This document shows, in pieces, positions 47,604-60,974 of a stretch of DNA of 64,000 nucleotides. The notes beneath the pieces were generated by a model that was not told the origin of the DNA, did no database searches, and saw nothing but the letters and a program-made list of their open reading frames with translations. How positions within the stretch are numbered: position 1 is the first letter of the stretch; every line of letters begins with the position of its first letter. This DNA is from Gordius sp. MW1 (taxonomy: Eukaryota > Nematomorpha > Gordioida > Gordea > Gordiidae), in NCBI GenBank assembly GCA_964036665.1, contig OZ038526.1, positions 3,038,001-3,102,000 of the forward strand. Direction: 5' to 3'. Both the position numbers and the translations under genes were made by a program.

Positions 47604-49863
47604 AGTAGCAAGTATAAAAATTAAATCGTGGCTTGTGAGCGATTTGTGCCGACCATATGATTTCTAGAAATGTTTGAGTTGTAAAAGTTTCATATATTAT
47701 GCACGTTTAGAAGCTTGCAAAACTTATCAAATTTTAATGTTTTAGTTGTAAAATTCTCATGGGACCACACCAAATTCAGTTTAAAATCTAATTTATTTAA
47801 TTAGAAGTTTTAATGTCAAAGTGATAAATTTATTTGCATTGAGATACAATATTTAGATACATATATGATTGTCTAAATTAAGACTATTGTGTGTTAACCC
47901 TTTTACAAAAGATAGTATTATAATTATAACATAAAGTTGCACTCGGCTCTATATTGTGTGGTTGTAAGCAACACGCTCAATGAAATATCTAAATTTATAG
48001 AGACACATTTCTGTTGACTTTACTCCCTTAATTTCATTAGCTAGTCCACACACTTATTCAAACCAATTAATAGTTATATATATAGGATAAATAGTCATAT
48101 TTATACTCGATAGTTATTTTTTATAAGTAATTTTCTATATTTTTATTTTTGAGTGCTAATAAATTGTTGTTTGATAGCAAAATAGAAACAGCTAAGCGAA
48201 GTGAGACTTAAAATGAAAAGAATATAAATTTGTACAAATATTAATACGATCCGCGATATATAAATTATTATTCTAGTGAAATATTTGTGCTTAAATTACT
48301 TATACACTGAGTAAAAAATTTTATAGCTTAGTGCGAGACAATATAACTAATTTTAGCGTAGTTATTCATTAAATAGTTTAAACCCATCTACTTGGCATAC
48401 TTGTATATAACAAACATTGCAGAAAAACTCGTCACAGATTAATTCCAATTATAGCAGATTGAAATTATAGACATTAAATTGAAGAAATACTATTTTATTA
48501 CCTCTACATTTAACATTTAAATAAATAGGTTTTACACACATATAAAATCACTATTAAGTCATATTAAATGGACATTTAAATTGAGAACATGTAGACGGTT
48601 GCGTTTCTAAAAATTTAATAATGAATATATATGTGTTCTATTAATACGCTATGTGACAATCCATGGGTCTAAGATGGGGAGGCAATGAAGACTGCTGGTA
48701 TCCCCACCCCCTTCTCCCCACCCGACCCCCCCCCCCCCCCACTTTGACAAAATTTACCAAGATTGTCACCCAATTTTATTTTAAATCAAAAAAATTCCTT
48801 CTAATTTTTCCGAGTAAAGGAGAAAATCTTTAAATTATATTTATAGTTATATAAGTAATGCATTTTGATCCCTGACTTAATATAATAAATTAGTAACATT
48901 TATTTATTTATTACCTATTACTTAGACACTAAACAAAATTAAAGAATCTATACAATTTTTATCCCATTTTATTAATAGCCATGCATTTTTTACGCCACCC
49001 CTTCCCTTTTAAAAAAAATGTCCCGTTTTGTCCGATTGTTTTCAATGCTATAAGCATTTATATTAAAGATCTAAATTTTTTGTTAAATTATATTGATAAA
49101 TCTTGTCAAGAAAGATAGATCTAACACAGAATCATCATGATCTCTACGTTTTAACAACCTATTTATAATCTAATTCTTTTTAATTTGTACAACCCCCCCC
49201 CACCCCCCATTTAGGAAAAATTCATAATACTTTTTAATAGTACAACTTAGTTTAGCCATATATGAAGCAGAATTAAAAAAATATTTATTTTAATCGATAT
49301 TGACAATTATGACTACTGTCACCTTTATGAAACCGACTTTTTAATGTCTTTTAGTCATAGAAAAAGCTAAATTAAAATTTCTTATTTATTTTTGTTTATG
49401 TATTATTTATGATTGCTGTATGACCCTAAAACTTCATAAAAATATTTTCTAGATACTACAATATAATTTAGCTATAGATGAAACCAAATTCAAAAAAATA
49501 TTTATTTTAATATTTTAATATAGATTATGACATGTGTCACTTGTGTGATCGCAAAATCTCATAATATTTTTTTTTGTAATAGAACAACATGTTTTAGACA
49601 TAAAAAGCCAAATTAACAAAGATATATTTTAGTCGATATTAAATTGTAAGATTTGGCATTAATTCTGCAATTCAATTCGTCTTATAAAGTTTTATTTTAG
49701 AGTAGAAAATTGTTCATGGGCTTTTTGTTGGGGTCATTTTCAAAATAAAGGATATTTATTCATCGTGGGACATTAAATTATGGTTTTCGGCAAGATGAAG
49801 GGCCACCTTAAATTAAAACATTTGCCACCTGTATAACAGCAAAACTCAATGAAAATATTTTTT
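47604..49863. other. SEC24 upstream region, no gene; degenerate tandem repeat
   Basis: The SEC24 start codon is at 47603-47601 and its promoter should lie here, but I see no confident core element. 48718-48742 and 49190-49210 are C runs. 49250-49640 holds about three degenerate copies of a unit with AAAAAAATATTTATTTTAAT, none coding. Confidence 0.45.
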
Positions 49864-50090
49864 GTGAGAACAAATTATTGTGCTCAGTATTTAATTCCAT
49901 TTTTACTTAGTAGAATATTCATTTGCTCAGTATAATAGTTAAGGCTCAGTAAAATATTTAGATGCTCAATAAATAATTTAATGTACGGTAGTTTAATTAT
50001 TTGCTCAGTATTTAATTCATATGTTCAGTTTTTTATTTCAATGTTTCTCAGTAAGCTCATTAACTGAAATTTAATTTTAAAATAAAATAA
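49864..50090 (-). repeat. Second TGCTCAGT-array element, one arm
   Basis: GAGAACAAATTATTGTGCTC at the left and AACTGAAATTTAATTTTAAA at the right match the reverse complement of the right arm of the 1432-2560 element (2350-2560). TGCTCAGT or TTCAGT words recur between them. The G/C tract and the opposite arm are absent. A tRNA-like GAGATTTGAACCTGCAATG (50100) follows directly. Confidence 0.65.
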
Positions 50091-50197
50091 GTATATAAGC
50101 GAGATTTGAACCTGCAATGTCAACTCATGGAAGTCTTAAGTGTTTAGCCGTTTTTTACAAAAACGCCAAAGGTCTCCCAAGATTTTTCATCTAACTA

Positions 50198-50875
50198 GAG
50201 CCCTGCGAAATGAAAATTTTTCTGCCCAAGCCCGGCCCGAGTCTGACGTCTCAGTTTTTATTTTGCCGGAGTTAAGCCCGAGCCTGAACGACTTTTTATT
50301 TTTTGGCCCGACCCGAGTCCGAGCCCGACCCGATTTTTCAATTAGGGAATTTAAAAAAATTATTTTAAAATTTTTGAAAATTATTACACCATATTGCATT
50401 AAATTGTTATTACTCGTAATTTACAACTAGGATAAGTTTAAAATAAAATTTTCATTTTCACTTGCTACAATTTATTCAGCTAAAAGGATATCTAACTATT
50501 TAAAATATATTTTACCAAACAGTTCCAAATAAAACACTTTTTAAAATATTTCCTTATTTTAATTCTAATGTAACGGCTACTAGGAATATATTTAAATACC
50601 AGAATAAGATTTGCAATTTATGTCAAAATATTTTGTAGACAAGGGGAGAAAGCTGAAACTTGGAAATATTTAGTATCGTGTACGAAGATAATTATTTAAG
50701 ATCGAGTTAAGTTTGTTTAGATCATATTTTATAAAAGATTAGTTTGCTTTAGTCAATTCGGGCCGGGCTCGGGCATCGGGTCGCGCCGCCTCATAAGGCC
50801 CGACCCGAGCCCGAGGCCCAATTGTTTATTAAATTCTGCCTGAGCCCGGCCCGAAACTCGAACCGGGTCGGGCTC
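50198..50875. repeat. GGCCCGACCC-rich repeat, second copy
   Basis: Starts AGAGCCCTGCGAAATGAAAA and ends CCGGGTCGGGCTCT, with inner GCCCGGCCCGAGT and GGCCCGACCCGAGCCCGAGG blocks. Longer relative of 44985-45272 with an AT-rich centre. No ORF. Confidence 0.6.
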
Positions 50876-50880
50876 TTTGC

Positions 50881-51640
50881 CACATTAACAACCAAGCTTA
50901 GCAACACGCTGGAAATCCAGCCAGTCGTTATTACAACACTAATTAGGCGCAAGCGCTATTGCGCACTATAACACAAAGCCATATCAAGGCGCTAGAGCTA
51001 TAGAGTATTTTAAATTCGCTCTCGTTTTAGTGGTACTAACATTGATATGAACTTTTTAATTATTAAATTTAAATTACAAACCTTTAATATTTATTTCTAC
51101 CCCCATGGGGCAAGGCAAAGCTGACAAGAAGGATAACATAAATTTTACTAATGAAAATTTTATTGTAAAAGTTTTAATATCTCCTTCATAACACCGACTA
51201 CATTTTTTCCATTACAAATTAAGTTAATAATTTATTTTTCTATTATGCAAGTTACTTAAATAAATCCCTCTTTCCCTCATATATTTGAATTATTGAAATC
51301 TTAATAGCTAAATTTAGAAGAAGGAAGACAATTTAGCTTACTTTTTCGAACATTTTATTTTATTCATTTTACATGGTAAATTAAGTTCTGTATAATATTA
51401 AATAATGTGTTATACATAAAACTCATCATTGTGATTAATCATTTTTTACAACTTTTAAGGGCTAATTGCATGTTGCACTTGCAAATATAGATTGCGGTAT
51501 GTCCGATTTTGTTATTATTAAAATGCTGGTAGCTGATTTAGTGTGTGGATTTTTTATTGCTATCGTTATTTGATTTATAATGATAAAAATTATAAATTGT
51601 ATTAGATATAAAATGACAATAATAAAAGTATACAAGAACA
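50881..51640. other. No gene seen
   Basis: AT-rich sequence without recognisable exon, domain or repeat boundary. Confidence 0.45.
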
Positions 51641-52440
51641 AAAATAATTATAAATAAAAGGATTAAAAGGCATTGTCAGTTTCTGCATCTTCTTTAAGGA
51701 TGGGCATTGAGTCCTTCAAGGAATAAAATTCACATTTAGCGAATGACGATCGATTGTCTAAAAACCAATTCAAAATTTATAAGGGGGGTGAGCGTTTTTT
51801 AAGTTCCTCGAAGAAATTTAAAGCGCTGCTTCCAAACGTCCCTAAGCAGGATGAAACAATAGGAATGAAATTGGAGAATCCGGAGAAAGCTGAATATTTT
51901 GAGGATTTGCGATGATCTGCTATTTAAAGGGATCGTGAATATTGTTAGAGGGTGCAAATAGTTCAACACATGTGTACATTTAAAAAAAAGACCTTTGTCT
52001 CATGGGACAAGCGATATTCCGTCAGGATGCAACCGCCCTTCAAGAGAGGGATCTAACGGTTCAAGGATGTAGGGAACTTTTGATGTTTGAGGGCAGCTTT
52101 TAACAATGTGTTTATTTTTGATAAATTTACAATCCAGAGGGTGACGCGCTTCCTCTTCTACAAGTGAATTACAAAGATGGTAGATTTATGTTAACCTATG
52201 TTTACATCCCAATCGGAGGGCTATGTTGAAGGTTCTCTAAGAGCATTCCAGATAACTTGCTAGGGTAAGCTTCTAGCCATTCATGGTAGGATTGTCAAAA
52301 GCAATGACATTAGATTGCAGTGCTGTTTGGCGTCCCATACGGACCACGACCCTAACCTTGCATCCAAATTTTTTGTCGTATATTAACCCGAAGACATTCT
52401 CATTCCATAAAACTAAAGCTTAATTGATGGAGGGATGAGG
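51641..52440 (-). pseudogene. Decayed retroelement, LINE-like C terminus
   Basis: On the minus strand, pieces in different frames resemble the tail of an animal reverse-transcriptase-like protein: LPSKLSGMLLEN, CNSLVEEEARHPLDC (a degenerate cysteine region), EPLDPSLEGRLHPDGISLVP and a following ILK-rich stretch. Many stops. Assignment is by motif order only and could be wrong. Confidence 0.4.
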
Positions 52441-52971
52441 GAAAATGGGACGAGGTCGTTTATGAGTTGTTTAAAAGATAGGGAGAAAGATACAAAACAA
52501 TTAAGGAACTTGCACTTGGTAAGCCAATAGTTAGACCCCCGGATTTTATTGGAAGAGTGGCTTCAAGTACTTGTGTGGAAAAATATATTTAAACCGATTT
52601 GAGCGTGGATTCAAAAAAGCTTTCAGGATTGTGTAAAACGTGTTTAAATAAAAAAGCTTGCGTGGACGGAAAGAGGATAAAATTATGCTTATGTTCTAAT
52701 AATTTTAGGAGTTATCATAAAAACTGATAAAAAATCATATTTCTCATTATTGTAGTTTTAATAAAAGAGCCACACCCACACTGTTAGTCTCTTTTTTGTG
52801 TGAAAACGTTCAGTGTAAGTGTGTTACACCGACCACTGGTGTATTATTTATTTATAGAGACCCTGATGGACCATTAGATTGCTTAGGGGGTGTTAGTTAG
52901 TTGTTATTGTTTTATTGTCATCATCATCGACACGGTGTGTGCTGTTGTGCATGCAGTCAAGTATAATTAAA

Positions 52972-55266
52972 CTGGGGGCTTCGCCCCCAAACCCCCAGCA
53001 GGGGGCTCTGCCCCCAGTCCCCCGTTGGGGGCTACGCCCCTAAACCCCCATTATTTTCGGGCTCCGCCCCCCGACCCCCGTTTAGCTCAGGACAGTCCCT
53101 GCTCCGCATATCTTTGCTTCAAAGCCTCATACATATCGATTACTATTTTATACTTCGTATAAACAAAGCATATTTGCTATGCAATTTATGTTGGAATCGT
53201 CATAATTGCATAACCTAGCCCCTTTTTCCTGGGGGCCATAAATTGCATAGCAAATATTATTGGCAAACGCTAAAGTTGATGCCCGACTTTACTCAATCTA
53301 TAGCTATAAAGTTTTACCTATTACCTAGTGTAACCCTGTACTAATTTAAATAAAAATTTAACAAAAAATCTATTAAAAAAACAGTAAATGTCAGTGTTTA
53401 AGTTATTGAAATGAATAACAAAATTTTTGCTATATATAAAAGACTTAGTTTTTTTAATGGACTTGCTGTTACTACCACGCATCTAAAAATGTAACAGTTA
53501 TCGTTAGTATATCCCAAAAAGTAATAGATTGCAGGTGCAAAATTGTTTCATTGTTCAGTACCAAGAGACGATCTTTTCGTTTCACATTTTGGCCAACTTT
53601 AGTAACGGATAATTAAGAAAAAAGGCTTACGACGAAACTAGCAGCGACATGCAATAGCTCTGCTATTGCCTGTTACGACCGCGCATCACAAAATGTCACA
53701 ATGAGCAGCGACATTTGCCTGTTACTACCGCGCATCTAAAAATGTCACAGTTATCGTAAGTATATCCTAAAAATTTACAAGTGCTAAATTGTTCCATTGG
53801 TCAGCAGCCAGCGGACGGTCTATATAGACATAAGAGCCAAAAAAACGAAAAAAAAATTTCGAATCACATTTTGGCCAATGGTCATTTTTTGCATTGGTCA
53901 GCAGCCAGGACACGATAAAAATATATAAATACATAAGAGTCAAAAAAAGTCGAAAAAATAAATTTCGCTTCACATTTTGGGCAATGGTGATTTTTTCCAT
54001 TGGTCAGCAGCCAGGACACGATAAAAATAAATATAATTACATAAGAGTCAGAAAAAACGAAAATAAAATTCGCTTCACATTTTGGCCTATGGTCATTTTT
54101 TTCATTGGTCAACAGCCAGTGGACGGCCAAAAATTTATATTAGCAATGGTAGTAACAGGAACAATCATAATAGCAAGTAAAAGCGAAAAAAAATTTATAT
54201 TCACATTTTGGACAATGGTCATTTTTTTCATTGGTGAGCAGCTAGCGGACGGCCAAAAATTCATATTATCAATGGTAGTAACAGGAACAATCATAATAGT
54301 AAAAAAAAACGAAAAAATAATTTCGAAACACATTTTGGCCAATGGTCATTTTATTCCATTGGTCAGCAGCCAAGGACGGCTAAAAAGCCATATTATTAAT
54401 GGTATTGACAAGAACAATCATAATAGTCAAAAAAATCGAAAAAAATAATTGCGATTCACATTTTGGCCAATGGTCATTTTATTCCATTGGTCAGAAGCCA
54501 GCGGACGGCCAAAAAGCCATATTATTAATGGTAGTAACAAAATCACTTTCCACTTTGTTTTTAATTTAAACAAAAAAAAAAAAAAAATTTGGCCTCTTTG
54601 GGATGCGAACCCACATCAGGAGAGGCATAGGCTTTTGTAGGGGGGGGGGGCGGGACCCATATCAGTAGAGGCATAAGCCCTGCTAGGGGAAGGCATAGGG
54701 TAATTGTCAATGTTAGCCAAAAAAAACGAAAAAAATAATTTCGATTCACATTTTGGCCAATAGTCATTTTATTCCAGTGGTCAGCAGCCAACGGACGGCC
54801 AAAAAGTCTTATTATCAATGGTATTAAAAAGAACAATATATTAATTTAAACAAAAAAAATATAAAAAAAATTGGCCTCTCCTGGATTCGAACCCACATCA
54901 GGAGAGGCATAAGCTTTTGTAAAGGGGGGGGGCACAGGGACGGGCATAGGCTTTGCTAGGGGAAGGCATAGGGTAATTGTCAATGTTACCAAAAAAAACG
55001 GATAAAAAAACTTGGATTCCATTTTGGCCAATGGTCATTTTTTTTATTGGTCAGCACCCAACGGACTGGCAAAAAGTCTTATTATAATGGTAGTCAAGAA
55101 CAATCATAAGAGTCAAAAAAAACTCCGGGATTCCCAAAAACTAGTTAAATTAACAAAAATAAAAAGTAAACAACGTGACAAGACATTCGGTGCAAGACAT
55201 TCGGTGCGTGACAAGACACCGAAGAGCGTGACAAACAAAATGGAAAGTGAGCCCATAAATTGCATT
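52972..55266 (-). mobile_element. Helentron-like composite with stacked 3' hairpins
   Basis: Left end: four adjacent G/C hairpins (GGGGGCTTCGCCCCC, GGGGGCTCTGCCCCC and two variants, 52974-53080). Then TTGCTATGCAATTTATG (53177) and its inverted partner (53230), then repeated units with CAATAGCTCTGCTATTG (53650), core units TTGGCCAATGGTCATTTTTT...GGTCAGCAGCCAGCGGAC (53790-54830) and tRNA-like blocks with GGATTCGAACCCACAT (54610, 54885). Ends CCCATAAATTGCATTATTTA (55253). Several units are inserted between the two subterminal repeats, so copy number has grown locally. Confidence 0.68.
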
Positions 55267-55274
55267 ATTTAATA

Positions 55275-56195
55275 AAATACGCCCTTCGGGCGTAACTGGG
55301 TAAGCCAAGCACACTGCCTGCTTCACATATCTCTGCTTTAATCCCTATACAAATCGGTTATTACTCTTTTATACCCTGTATAAACAACGCTTATTTGTTA
55401 TGCAATTTATGTTCACATCGATATGAGCATCATGTAAAATTTAACCCATAATTGCATAGCAATTAATTATTGGAAAAGGCTAATGTATTTTCATGCCCGA
55501 CTTGACTCGATCTATATCGAAAAAAAGCAAAGTTTTACCTAGTGTAACGCTGAACTAACTAAAAAAACATAAACGCCTACTGCGAAGCTCAAAATGTCAT
55601 TTATGTGACAGCGACAGACTGACAATTGTGATATACTTTTGGCTTGCATAAAAATTAATATTTGATTTACATTAATTCGAGGAAAAGCCCCATTAAACTG
55701 CTAAAGTCTATTGAAAAGAGATGCACGTTATTTATTGGGACAAGATGCAACAGGTGTTAAAATAGGCGTCAAAAAACGAAAAAATTTTTTTGATTTACAC
55801 TTGACCAATGGTCATTTTTTCCTTTGGCCAGTAGCCAGCGGACGGCCAAAAAGCCTATATTGTCAATTTTATTAACAAGAACGATCAGTTAGGTTTATAA
55901 AAAAAATTAAACTTGCCCTCGCCAACATTCGAACCCATAAGTAGAGGCATAGGCCTTTGTAGGGGGGCACAGGGTTACAGGTGCTCAAAAAATTAATAAT
56001 AGGCTTGCGACAAAATGAGCAGCGACATGCAATAGCTCCGCTATTGCCTGTTACGACCGCGCATCTCAAAATGTCACAGGTAGCTTTAGTATATCTCAAA
56101 AATTTACAGGTGTTAAATTGAAACTTTTTTAACCATACTTTGGCCAGTGGTCATTTTTTCCATTGGTCAGTACCAAGAGACGGTCTATAAATACT
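55275..56195 (-). mobile_element. Second Helentron-like fragment set
   Basis: 55280-55296 holds the hairpin CGCCC-TTC-GGGCG, followed by TTGTTATGCAATTTATG (55397) and CCATAATTGCATAGCAATTA (55444), a very short copy. Core-unit pieces (55800-55840, 56130-56180), one tRNA-like block (55918-55970) and the CAATAGCTCCGCTATTG palindrome (56029-56045) follow. Confidence 0.55.
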
Positions 56196-56202
56196 CTTAA
56201 GA

Positions 56203-56350
56203 TACCTGTTGGGACTACCGTTCTTCTGTAATTATTTCTCAGCAGATTGACATTTACTAGGATATTTAAAATAGAAGGGACCGGACATCGCACTTCAGAT
56301 AACTGTTGGGACTAGCGTTCTTATGTAATAATTTTTCAGCTGATTGCGCG
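56203..56350. repeat. ~94-bp tandem duplication
   Basis: CTGTTGGGACTA(C/G)CGTTCTT and TTCAGC(A/T)GATTG recur once, with diverged spacers. From 56350 to 57030 I see only AT-rich DNA. Confidence 0.55.
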
Positions 56351-57030
56351 GATATCCTGATTTTATAATTAATTTTTAAACTCTTTTATATCTACATTAT
56401 TTGTAAGTTTATTAATTAAACGAAAACATATTATTAAACTAACCATTAACTAGTTATAATAATGCCTACATTACATCTCGTAGCGAGGTATTTATGCCAT
56501 AGCCATAGGTTAAGCAATATATAAGTATAGAATCAAATTAAAATTTATTTATCCAAAGTGTTGCTATTTTATGTTAAATGAAAGTAAATAGTACAAATTT
56601 ACCCTCCCTCATGACTTATTTGTTTCATCGATGTGATGGTTAATGTAAACTAGAAATATGACACATGAGGCGTTTCTATAAAAACAAAAGCGCTCGCTAT
56701 ATAGTAATTTTATCTACAATTTAGGACCATGGGGGAGGGAATTAGTAAAAAAAAGGGGACCTTACACTAGGGAACGCGTCTTACGATGGGCCTTTATAAT
56801 GGTGTGGGTATACTTGGCCTGTTTAATCCTTAAGTGCTGGTCTAAAAGGACGCGCTCTAACACATCACTAGGCGTGACTTATAAAATGTGGTATTTATTT
56901 ATTGTCGAATTTTAAAAATTGTTATTTTGAGCTTATAACACATAGCTTTTATGGGAAAACAAATGTAGTAACTTAATGTAGTTAACTGTTTATTAAGTTA
57001 TTCACACTTAATGATTGGATATATTAATAA

Positions 57031-57838
57031 CTAGCTGACCCAGCACGGCAAACGTTGTTTGGCCATTTACCCGGGTGTATTAGCAGAATATATATATCAA
57101 CTTATAGATAAATTTTAATAGATTAAGAATATATAAAATATAATTGGTAAGTGTGTATCATGCAAAATTTTTTAAACAAATAGTTAAAGAGTGTCCAAGG
57201 CCCAGGCCCACCCAAGAGAGAAAACCTGGCCCCATGCCCCCCCCCAAGAGCTTTGGCCCCCTGGCCCTTCAAGCAATTTTTTTTAATTTTTTGTAATTAA
57301 GAAACAATATCATAATTAAATTAATTGTTTCTGAATAAAACTTTTATTTCTGAACTTAATAATGTCCGAAGAACTGAGATACATCAACATTTATTGGCAC
57401 TTTACTAAAAGTATTTTAATTTTTCTCCTTATTTAACGCGCAAAAAATGACAAAATTAGATTTTTTTATTTATTTAGCCACGCAGGAGGGGATACGACCG
57501 TCTTATAATAATAATAATTGAGGTGAAAAATAAGCAAAAAAATGACTTTGATACTCAATGTTTCAAATCGTAAAAACAGCACATGCCTACATTTATCACA
57601 CTACAAACGATAGATACGTAGGGTGCGTTTGATTGACATTCGATTAAACGTCAAAACGTATAAAACTTGACCCCTCGAAAACTACTGGACCGATTTGGCT
57701 CGAACAAATCTTAAAACACGCTCCAGAGTGTCAGGAATAAATTGTGAAATTTTGAGCCAAATCGGTCCGGTAGTTTTCCAAAATTGGTGGCGGCATACAC
57801 ACATATATACACACATAGTTTCATTTTTATATATAAGA
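57031..57838 (-). mobile_element. Non-autonomous Helitron, second copy
   Basis: Reverse-strand copy of 10259-11042. On the plus strand it runs from CTAGCTGACCC (3' end) through the hairpin GGCAAAC-GTT-GTTTGGCC to ATATAAGA (5' TC). Host A before and T after the element, no target duplication. 808 bp, full length by its ends, no Rep gene. Confidence 0.9.
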
Positions 57839-58610
57839 TAATGATAATAGGTAAACATTTTTGTGACGATAAATATAACGCCTATATGATTATATGAGAA
57901 ATCCTGATATAAACAATATAACATATTCCTAATCAATTTCCAGATTAAATAATTTAGTACCATCTCCAATATATAATTTGAATTTAAAAATCACTTAAAT
58001 AATTAACTATGAACAAAGCATGATGGTTTTTCAGATTAAATTATGTAGGCAAATATTTTTAAGCCCCTGCCAGCTGAGCATAAGCTAATGGGTTGTGAAA
58101 ATTTTAAGTGAGTAACCAAAATTTCATGTAAATGTTAACGCCACACCATAAATCTAGCGCACCGTCGTAACTATGCGCTATAGCTCTGGCGCCTCTGAGT
58201 GATAGTATAGTTTAAAAATCTACATAAGAAGCTATGTCATACAGCGGGGAGGCGCGAAGGAGCGTTTCCCTATCATTTAAGAAACATGTTGGAATAGCAA
58301 ATTGAATTTTTTATTGAAAAACAGATTTATAAATGTCAAGGATCTTTAAGAACATATTATATTATCAAATTATTTAACTTTAAGTAATCATTAAGCTATC
58401 AAAACGGTATTGACCACCTGAAAGTTTTGTTGTTTATTATAAATCCTTAAATTTTAGAGAAGAGAACTAATGTTTCATTTTAAATAATTTAGCATCCTTC
58501 CTATTTGACCAATATGTGTAATATGTTGAATTAGTCTGACATCTAACTGACATTTCTCCTGAACTCCTTCTTAGAGCCACAGATGACCACAATGTTCAAT
58601 CTTTTTAAAG

Positions 58611-58763
58611 GTGGCCCGTCAACTTGCCAAAAACCATCTCGCCGAATCACCTTGGGACATTTTGTAATTGGTTAAATGGAAGACATTTTTAAATTAGGGG
58701 ACATTTTTTAACTGTGGGAAGTAGAATTCAGCGAGATGGTTTTCGGCGAGTTAATAGGGCACC
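58611..58763. mobile_element. Long-TIR MITE with 10-bp flank repeat
   Basis: Inverted arms of ~38 bp contain ACCATCTCGCCGAAT and ATTCAGCGAGATGGT. CTTTTTAAAG flanks both sides (58601-58610 and 58764-58773). This sequence is palindromic, so 8, 9 or 10 bases could be the true duplication. Mutator-like or similar. 57839-58600 and 58774-59220 hold nothing recognisable. Confidence 0.78.
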
Positions 58764-59224
58764 CTTTTTAAAGTGTTCCAAATTTGACATACATCTTTAA
58801 TTAAATAATTTAGAAAATGTTCACAATGGTATCGGTTATACCTCATAAAAAACACATAGATTTTCAAGGTGACGGTATGGGTGACGGTCATTTTTAGCAA
58901 CACCTTATAAGTGTATTTTTATAAGAGTTGAATATACTCAGGAATAATCACTCAATCGTATAAACTAGGGAAATTTAATAATGGTGTCATTTTATGGATA
59001 AATAAGGTGGGAGAAAGGGGGCTCCTATATCTCATCCCGCCTGTGACCATTATAAAGGAATTAATAAACCCCTAGTTTTTATAAGATTCAAGCAGTCTAA
59101 CTGCTGGGCCTTATTAAATATAAAAAAAATATAAGATTCTTATGTTCAATAATCTAAGTTTGTCACCCAATCGCTCTATACCAAAATATTTCCTGCCTTT
59201 AGCAGACGTATGTATGGTATGGAC

Positions 59225-59400
59225 TCAGGCGCGTAGCCAGGATTTTCTCCGGGGGGGGGGAAATTTCCAAAAAAAATTTATAACATTTTTATTTCAACAT
59301 CAAAATTATAAAATCTGGTGTACAGGCGCGTAGCCAGGATTTTCTCAGGGGGGGGGGAAAGCTGGCAAATTTTTTTTTACATTTTATTTGTAATTGAAAA
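59225..59400 (+). repeat. GCGCGTAGCCAGG repeat, two tandem units
   Basis: Two units start CAGGCGCGTAGCCAGGAT (59225 and 59323), each followed by a G run and AAA-rich DNA. Same family as 1-391 in reverse orientation. A shared GCGTAGCCAGG word with the 8-bp-duplication MITEs hints at a common origin, unproven. Confidence 0.65.
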
Positions 59401-59647
59401 TCAAAATTAAACAACCAAAAAGTCGACCTCGCTGCTGGGCACACTCGGCTAAGGTGCAGGCTACCGTTCTAAATTGAGATTTTCAAGTAGGCCTGGGCGG
59501 GCACTATAATGAGATTTTTTATATAGTTTACTATTTTTGTCAATTTTTTATTTATAAAAATTCTAAACTAGATCAAAATTTTTTGAAAATAAGACAAAAG
59601 TAATTCTTGAAATTTAAAATTGTCATTTTGGGCCCGGTTGTTCGGAC

Positions 59648-60738
59648 CAGAGATCAGATTTGTTTGGAATTTTCAGCCCGAACCCGGCCCGATTCAATTT
59701 TTAACTTCCTTGCCCGCCCGGGCCCGCCTAAACCCTTCTAAGTATCCGCCCGGGCCCGCACAAATCGTTAAAGCTGCCCGAATTGCCCGACCCGAAATAT
59801 AAAATTTGCCCGTTATGGTCGAATTTATGCGATCCTAAACAGAGTTTAGATTTGTTTAAATATTTCTGCCCAAACCCGGCCCGGTTCAAATTTTTAACTA
59901 AATTGCTCGCCTGAACCCTTCTAAATTTCTGCTCGGTGATGCCCGAACCATTAAAGCTGCCCGAACTGCCTAGCCCGATTAATAGGTCACAAAATTTTAA
60001 TAGATTAATTGCTAATGCATTTAGGTTAATAAAAAATAATTTCAATTGGTACTACTTAGTTTTTTTGATAAAAAAACTATATTTAATCATTAAATCACCT
60101 TCTTGCTATAGAATATAATGGGTAAATTTTTTATTTGAAGCACAAAAATGGTATAGGAATTAATTATGTATTATAAAAATGAGTAATAGCGTAAATGAGG
60201 GAATAAAAAGGGCGAATTGCGAAATGGGGGCAAAAAGAGTGATATGGAAATTAATTATCATAGAAATTAGAAATAAGTAATAGCGTAGATTAGGGAATAA
60301 AAAGGCGAATTGCAAAATGGGGAAGCTCTGTTAAATCAAATTTTATTTGTTAAAAGAATTAAATGAAGAATAATAAAATTTAGCACTTATTTGTTTTAAG
60401 TTTAGACGGCACAGGCGAACAATGAAAGGGCTACATAAATATTTCAATCCTTTTTCATAGCGTAGCTAGGGAACTGAAAGAAATAGAGTCGGGTAAAGAT
60501 TATAAAATTAACTTGTGAAGGGGTGGCAAAATTATGCTATTTTAGCATTTTAAGCTTTCTCGATATATATTCTAATAAAAAAGTAACAAAATAATATACT
60601 ATGTTTTTAATTTAATTATGCCCGAATTGCCCAAATCTTATCAGCGTGCCCGCCCGAAATTTAAAATTTAAGACAGTTACCCGGCCCGGCCCACGGGCCG
60701 GTCAGGTTCGGGCAGCGGGCCGGGCAATCTGGTCTCTG
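59648..60738 (-). mobile_element. hAT-like non-autonomous element, perfect 8-bp duplication
   Basis: Starts CAGAGATCAGATTTG and ends CAATCTGGTCTCTG. The 8-bp direct repeat GTTCGGAC flanks it exactly (59640-59647 and 60739-60746). 59648-60155 matches 32789-33314 over about 500 bp. The rest (60156-60610) contains two ~90-bp tandem units with AATTAATTAT...GGGCGAATTGC and is extra, either an insertion or the ancestral interior. It sits inside an older copy of the same family. Confidence 0.9.
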
Positions 60739-60974
60739 GTTCGGACAGCATTAGTGAATTGGGCAATTAAAGGGTTTTGGCTGGCCTTGGCAGGCAATTT
60801 AGTTCTCAAACCGTGATGGGTTCTAGAAATTTTAGACAAATATGATAAATGATAAAAGTATTAATATTATATAGAATGAGGAATATTATAATAATCGCCT
60901 AGTTATCTACTTCCTGGGGCGGTCTGGTGTTTTCACGGGAAATAAATGTTCAAACAAGTTTTTTTCATAGCAAT

